Shown in pieces: positions 59,996-64,000 of a DNA stretch of 64,000 nucleotides. Source of the stretch: Actinokineospora pegani (lineage in GTDB: Bacteria; Actinomycetota; Actinomycetes; Mycobacteriales; Pseudonocardiaceae); contig NZ_WHOL01000039.1 in assembly GCF_009745975.1 (NCBI RefSeq), positions 62,001 through 126,000 of the forward strand. The letters run 5' to 3'. The stretch's first letter is position 1, and each line of letters starts with the position of its first letter. The position numbers and the translations under genes are program-made. The notes under the pieces are model-generated. The model saw only the letters and a program-made list of their open reading frames with translations, made no database searches and was not told where the DNA came from.

Positions 59996-62160
59996 CCCAG
60001 ACCCGCTGCCAGTGGCCCGGCTGCGCGGGCGAGGTCGACGAGACGGGGTACTGCGACCTCGACGGCCACCCCGTCGAGCAGCGCCCCGCCCCGGCGCCGT
60101 CGCCCACCTCGGGGGACTCCTCGGCCCGGCGCGGCGCCGACTGGCTGCTGCCCCGCTTCGCCTTCCAGGACCCGGTGAGCCGGGTCATCGCCGACCCGGT
60201 CGCCCCGACCGGGCGCAACCGCCGCTGCCCGAACACCGCCTGCCCCGACCCCGGCTCGCTGCCCCCGGACCGCTCGACCGGCCACTGCCACGCCTGCGGC
60301 GCCCCGTACACGTTCCTGCCCACCCTCGCCCGCGGCGACGTGCTCAACGAGCGCTACCAGGTCGAGGGCCCCTTCGCCAGGGGCGGCATGGGCTGGGTCT
60401 ACCTGGCCAGGGACACCCGCCTGCTCGGCGCCCCGGTCGTGCTCAAGGGGCTCATCGAGGACGACCCCGAGGCCACCGCGCACGAGGTCCGCAACCTCAT
60501 CGACCTGGCCCACCCCAACGTGGTCCGGGTGCTCGACTTCGCCGCGCACGTCGACGCGCACACCGGGCAGGAGCGGCGCTACATCGTCATGGAGTACGTC
60601 GACGGCCTGGTGCTCAGCGAGGTGGCCGCCGAGGCGCACGCGGGCGGCACGCCACTGGGCGTGCCGATGACGGTCGAGCACGTGATCACCATGGGCCGCC
60701 AGGTCCTGACCGCGCTGGACTACCTGCACGGGCGCGGCAAGGTGTACTGCGACCTCAAACCAGCCAACGTGATCCTGCGCTCGGGCGCCGACGGCGAGCC
60801 GGGCAGCCGGGTCAAGCTCATCGACCTCGGCGCCGTGCAGGACGTCGCCGAGCGGGGCAGGTCGCTGACCATCACCGAGGACTTCGCCGTGTCCCGGGCC
60901 GAGATCGCCGAACGCGGCATGACGGTCCGCTCGGACCTCTACACCGTCGGCGAGACGCTGATGCGGCTGCTGGAGGCCAGCGCGGACCGCACCGGCTGGG
61001 GCGCGCCGGGGGTGGGGGTGGGCGTCGAGTCGTTCCGCCGCGTCTGCCTGCGCGCCCGCCACCCCGACTACACCCGCCGGTTCGCCTCGGCGGCGGAGAT
61101 GTCCGACCAGTTGGCGGCGGTGCACCGGGAGATCGCCGCGCTGCGCGACGGGGTCGAGCGGCCCGGCGAGCCGATCTGGTTCGCGCCGGTGGCCGAGAGC
61201 TTCGACGGCAGGCTCGGCCAAGTCTCCACCCTGCTCGAGCCGGATGGGCGGCTGCACGCCTGCCCCGCGCCCGAGGAGACCGCCGACCGCCTGCCCGCGC
61301 CCGTGGTCGACGAGGACGACGACGCCGCGGGTTTCCTCGCGGGCGCGGCGGGCGACCCGCCGCAGCGGCTGCTGAGCAAGCTCGACGACTCCGGGCTGCG
61401 CAGCCCGGAGACCGCGCTCGCCCGCTGCCGGGCCCTGCTCGCCCTCGGCGACGTGACCGCCGCGGCCGCCGCGCTCGCCGACTCGGCCGCCCCCGCCCAC
61501 GACTGGCGGGTCCGCTGGCACGCGGGCCTGCTGAACCTGGCCAGGGGCGAGGTGGCGGCCGCGCGCGGGGACTTCGACGAGGTCTACGCCGCGGTGCCCG
61601 GCGAGGACGCGCCCAAGCTCGCCCTGGCGTTCTGCGCCGAGGCCGAGGAGGACCTGGACACCGCCGCCGCCTTCCACAGCGCCGTCCGCGCGCGCGACCA
61701 CGCCGTGGCCGCCGCCGCGTTCGGCCTGACCAGGATCTCGCTGGCCCGGTCCAGCCGGGAGCAGGCCGTCGCCCACCTGGCCGAGGTCCCGGCCCGGTCC
61801 CGCTTCCACGACGCGGCGGGCATCGCCGCCGTGCGCGTCTGGTGCGCCACCCTCGCCGACGGGTCCCGGCCGACCGCGCCGGACCTGGACCGGGCGCGCG
61901 CCCGGCTCGCCGGTCTCTACCTCGACGACGGCAACCCGGCGGGGCCCGCCAGGGAGGCGCTCACCGCGCTGGTGGAGCAGGCCGCCCTCGACGCCCTGCT
62001 CGCCGAGCGCCCCGAGCGGCCCGACGACCCCGGCGAGCGCGCGCTGCGCACCCGCCTCGAGGCCGCCTACCGCGCCCTGGCGCGGCAGGCCGAGACACCC
62101 CGGCAGCGGGGCGAGCTGGTCGACCTGGCCAACCGCCACCGCCCGGTCACCCAGTGGTGA
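59992..62160 (+). CDS. PknG-like Ser/Thr protein kinase with zinc ribbons and TPR tail
   Basis: 722 residues, cytosolic. Two zinc modules lead: an N-terminal ribbon (Cys6, Cys11, Cys21) and a rubredoxin-like pair (Cys79, Cys84, Cys99, Cys102). The kinase domain spans about 120-385: glycine loop FARGGMGWVYLARD, Lys152 in VVLKG, catalytic VYCDLKPANVIL (Asp254, with YCD for HRD as in PknG), metal site LIDLGAV (Asp278). A TPR-like helical tail fills 395-720. Architecture equals mycobacterial PknG, but context differs: it lies between a trypsin and a VWA gene in overlapping frames, so it probably controls them by phosphorylation. Confidence 0.92.
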   Translation: MTQTRCQWPGCAGEVDETGYCDLDGHPVEQRPAPAPSPTSGDSSARRGADWLLPRFAFQDPVSRVIADPVAPTGRNRRCPNTACPDPGSLPPDRSTGHCHACGAPYTFLPTLARGDVLNERYQVEGPFARGGMGWVYLARDTRLLGAPVVLKGLIEDDPEATAHEVRNLIDLAHPNVVRVLDFAAHVDAHTGQERRYIVMEYVDGLVLSEVAAEAHAGGTPLGVPMTVEHVITMGRQVLTALDYLHGRGKVYCDLKPANVILRSGADGEPGSRVKLIDLGAVQDVAERGRSLTITEDFAVSRAEIAERGMTVRSDLYTVGETLMRLLEASADRTGWGAPGVGVGVESFRRVCLRARHPDYTRRFASAAEMSDQLAAVHREIAALRDGVERPGEPIWFAPVAESFDGRLGQVSTLLEPDGRLHACPAPEETADRLPAPVVDEDDDAAGFLAGAAGDPPQRLLSKLDDSGLRSPETALARCRALLALGDVTAAAAALADSAAPAHDWRVRWHAGLLNLARGEVAAARGDFDEVYAAVPGEDAPKLALAFCAEAEEDLDTAAAFHSAVRARDHAVAAAAFGLTRISLARSSREQAVAHLAEVPARSRFHDAAGIAAVRVWCATLADGSRPTAPDLDRARARLAGLYLDDGNPAGPAREALTALVEQAALDALLAERPERPDDPGERALRTRLEAAYRALARQAETPRQRGELVDLANRHRPVTQW

Positions 62161-62174
62161 GAGAGGACGACCGC

Positions 62175-63596
62175 GTGGACGCCACCCCCCGGTTCGAGGT
62201 CGAGATCGCGCAGAACAAGCACCTGCCGCCCACCGGGGCCGAGGTGCACGCGGCGGTCACCGTGACCGCCTCCGGCGCGGCGGTCCCGGCCGCGGGCGTG
62301 GCCCAGGTGATCGTCATCGACACCTCCGGGTCGATGGGCACCGCGACCAAGCTGGTCGCCGCCCAGCGCGCGACCCTGGCCGCGATCGACGCGCTGCGCG
62401 AGGGCGCCCTGTTCGCCGTGGTCTCCGGGCACACCGTGGCGGAGATGGTGTACCCGCCCACCGCGGCCATGGTCCCGGCCGACGCCGAGCACCGCCGCGC
62501 CGCCCGGCGGGCGGTGGCGCGGCTGTCGGCCAGCGGCGGGACCTCGATGGCCGACTGGCTCGACTTCGTCGGCCTGCTGCTGGCCGACCACCCGGACGGG
62601 GTCCGCCACGCCATCCTGCTCACCGACGGCCTCAGCACCCAGACCCCGGGCGAGCTGACCGCCGCGATCGACCGCGCGGCCCCGGTGTTCGACTGCGACG
62701 CGCGCGGCATCGGCGCCGACTGGTCGCCCGCCGAGCTGCTGCGGATCACCGCGGCGCTGCGCGGCAAGGCCGACGCGGTGCGCGGCACGGCCGAGCTGGT
62801 CGCCGACTTCGCCGCCATGACCGAGGCGGTCATGGGCAAGCTCGTGCCCGAGGTGCGCGTGCGGGTCCAGCCGAGCCAGTGGGCGCGGCCGCTGTTCCTC
62901 AAGCAGACCCACCCCACCGACGCCGAGCTGCTCGAGCAGGCGGACGGGCCCAGGGCGGTGGTGTACTCGACCGGGGCCTGGGGCGCCGAGACCCGCCGCT
63001 TCCACCTGGCCCTGGCCGTGGAGCGCGGCTCGTGGGACCTGGAGCAGGACCGCAGGGCGGCGGGGATCCAGGTGCAGGCGCGCGCGGTCGGCGGCGCGTT
63101 CGCCAAGGTCTCCGAGGTGGCGGCGGTCGAGGTGCGGTGGACGCGCAACGCCCTGCTGTCCAGCCAGGTCGACCCCAGCGTCGCCGACTTCACCGACCAG
63201 CGGGGCATGGCCGAGGCGGTCAACCGGGGCTGCGCCGCGCACCGGGCGGGCGACGTGCCCGGGGCCGAGGCGGCGTGGCGGGAAGCGGTCGTGCTGGCCG
63301 CGGGCCTGGGCCACGCCGAGATGCTGGACCGGCTGCGCAACCTGGTCGACATCACCGGGGACCCGCTCGACGGCGTGGTCCGCGCCCGCCCCGGCCTGAC
63401 CGCCGTCGACATGCTCGCCGCCGTGGTGGGCTCCTCGCACTCCAGCAGCATCCACCCCGTCGTCCCCCGCGCCCGCCCGTCCGGGCCCCGGCGGACCAGG
63501 CGCTGCGCCAACCCGGCCTGCGCCGCCCCCGAGAACCCGTCCACCGCCGCGTTCTGCGGCGCGTGCGGCACCGCCCTACCCGAGGAGACCGCGTGA
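62175..63596 (+). CDS. VWA-domain protein with C-terminal zinc ribbon (TerY-like)
   Basis: 473 residues from the GTG at 62175 (GAGAGG upstream); the GTG at 62157, overlapping the kinase stop, is the alternative. A MIDAS VWA domain holds DTSGSM at 49-54, the Thr of SGGTSMADWL and Asp of LLTDGLS. A beta-rich middle domain follows (VRVRVQPSQWARPLF...), then a C-terminal zinc ribbon with CANPACAAP...FCGACG (four cysteines). VWA-kinase pairs of this sort (TerY-P type) relay signals through phosphorylation of the metal-binding adaptor. The stop overlaps the next gene (GTGA). Confidence 0.87.
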   Translation: MDATPRFEVEIAQNKHLPPTGAEVHAAVTVTASGAAVPAAGVAQVIVIDTSGSMGTATKLVAAQRATLAAIDALREGALFAVVSGHTVAEMVYPPTAAMVPADAEHRRAARRAVARLSASGGTSMADWLDFVGLLLADHPDGVRHAILLTDGLSTQTPGELTAAIDRAAPVFDCDARGIGADWSPAELLRITAALRGKADAVRGTAELVADFAAMTEAVMGKLVPEVRVRVQPSQWARPLFLKQTHPTDAELLEQADGPRAVVYSTGAWGAETRRFHLALAVERGSWDLEQDRRAAGIQVQARAVGGAFAKVSEVAAVEVRWTRNALLSSQVDPSVADFTDQRGMAEAVNRGCAAHRAGDVPGAEAAWREAVVLAAGLGHAEMLDRLRNLVDITGDPLDGVVRARPGLTAVDMLAAVVGSSHSSSIHPVVPRARPSGPRRTRRCANPACAAPENPSTAAFCGACGTALPEETA

Positions 63597-63946
63597 CCGA
63601 CCTCGTCCAGTTCCCCCTGTCCAACGGCGGCTCCGTGCTCGTCGAGGTCGACGCCGCGCACCGGATCGCCCCCGCGGGCCGCGCCGCCGACGTGCTCGAC
63701 CGGGCCCGCGCCAGCCTGGAGGACGCGCTGTCCGGTGTGGTCGGTGCGGCGGAGGCGGCGCTGCACCGCTTCCGCGACATGGACAAGGCCCCGGACGAGG
63801 TGGAGTTGAAGTTCGGGGTGAAGCTGGACGTCGAGGCGGGGGCGTTCATCGCGAAGACGGGGGTGCAGGGGCAACTGGAGGTCAAACTCCGGTGGCGCCG
63901 CGATGACAGCATCGTGCCGGAGGAGGTGGAGGAGTCGGCGGAGTAG
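63593..63946 (+). CDS. Trypco1-like (CU044_2847-type) trypsin-co-occurring protein
   Basis: 117 residues. The pattern LVQFPLSNGGSVLVEVD, a central helix (DVLDRARASLEDALSGVVGAAEAALHRF) and the C-terminal strands DEVELKFGVKLDVEAGAFIAK...QLEVKLRWRR match small proteins known to accompany intracellular trypsins in actinobacterial conflict systems. No catalytic residues. Likely a regulatory subunit or protease substrate. It is the fourth gene of the overlapping operon; further members may follow only on the other strand, as the next frame is convergent. Confidence 0.8.
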   Translation: MTDLVQFPLSNGGSVLVEVDAAHRIAPAGRAADVLDRARASLEDALSGVVGAAEAALHRFRDMDKAPDEVELKFGVKLDVEAGAFIAKTGVQGQLEVKLRWRRDDSIVPEEVEESAE

Positions 63947-63952
63947 GCGCCG

Positions 63953-64000
63953 TCAGTCGCGGTAGGGTTCGTCGGGGAGGGCGCTCCGGTCCTCCATAGT
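63953..64000 (-). CDS. 3' end of a minus-strand gene (partial)
   Basis: The frame from the window edge to the TGA at 63953 is open for 15 codons (ending MEDRSALPDEPYRD). The gene is cut by the window, so nothing can be said of its product and even its coding status is unproven. Confidence 0.3.
   Translation of the reverse strand, partial: TMEDRSALPDEPYRD

Overview
The window is a very GC-rich stretch of actinobacterial chromosome with many GTG starts, four-base ATGA/GTGA gene overlaps and dense antisense reading frames caused only by GC bias. The gene content (trypsin/PknG-like kinase/VWA conflict operon, DUF4132/MoxR cluster, FadD32-like ligase with an Ag85-like esterase, many TetR/MarR/GntR regulators) suggests a member of the Pseudonocardiaceae or a close relative. 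That placement is inferred, not shown by a marker gene. No tRNA, rRNA, CRISPR array, insertion sequence or prophage was recognised.

Layout. 1-9.9 kb holds ordinary metabolism and transport: two sugar ABC permeases (the first cut by the window edge), a DHA2-type efflux pump with its TetR repressor and a clear operator, a MarR/DUF6010 divergent pair, a PPOX-fold enzyme, and a cobalamin-type ABC importer (binding protein, permease, ATPase) on the minus strand below a cobalamin riboswitch. A PEP-mutase-family enzyme and small membrane or lipoproteins follow. At 10.0-11.0 kb a membrane-anchored gene is interrupted by one in-frame TAG.

11.0-21.9 kb is a four-gene minus-strand operon: a 2168-residue polyketide synthase, an Ag85-like secreted esterase, a FadD32-like fatty acyl-AMP ligase and a GT39/ArnT-like membrane glycosyltransferase. 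It has the parts list of the mycolic-acid condensation locus (Pks13, FadD32, Ag85), but the synthase carries a DH-like region and a ketoreductase between AT and ACP plus an extra carrier-like domain lacking the phosphopantetheine serine. This is the most striking candidate for an undescribed pathway: a one-enzyme route to an alpha-branched beta-hydroxy (or unsaturated) acid exported to the cell envelope.

22.5-27.1 kb: YbjN-like protein, SelO pseudokinase AMPylase, a TspO/MBR-like membrane protein and three regulators. 27.3-39.4 kb: a five-gene plus-strand operon (two DUF4132 proteins, MoxR ATPase, a DUF5682-VWA fusion, SWIM zinc-finger protein) resembling the E. coli yehI-L-M-P-Q set. 39.4-44.3 kb mixes a fatty-acid beta-oxidation pair under a TetR with decaying genes: a multiply frameshifted hydrolase, a frameshifted quinone-reductase-type enzyme and a decapitated HxlR regulator. 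44.3-45.6 kb: a TIR-domain protein translationally coupled to a small protein ending in a RHIM-like amyloid-signalling motif. 45.6-57.3 kb: acetyltransferase, DHFR-family enzyme, UvrA paralogue, a response regulator/kinase/GerMN-lipoprotein operon divergent from a D,D-peptidase, a YihY/BrkB membrane protein and a secreted penicillin-acylase-family enzyme with a C-terminal F5/8C domain. 58.0 kb: a CspA-type cold-shock gene. 58.5-63.9 kb: a tightly coupled operon of trypsin-like protease, PknG-like kinase, VWA/zinc-ribbon protein and Trypco1-type protein, i.e. a VWA/trypsin-associated conflict system whose remaining partners may lie outside the window.

Together the window holds three modules (27-39, 44-46 and 58-64 kb) built from parts known from prokaryotic signalling or defence, and one lipid-assembly operon.
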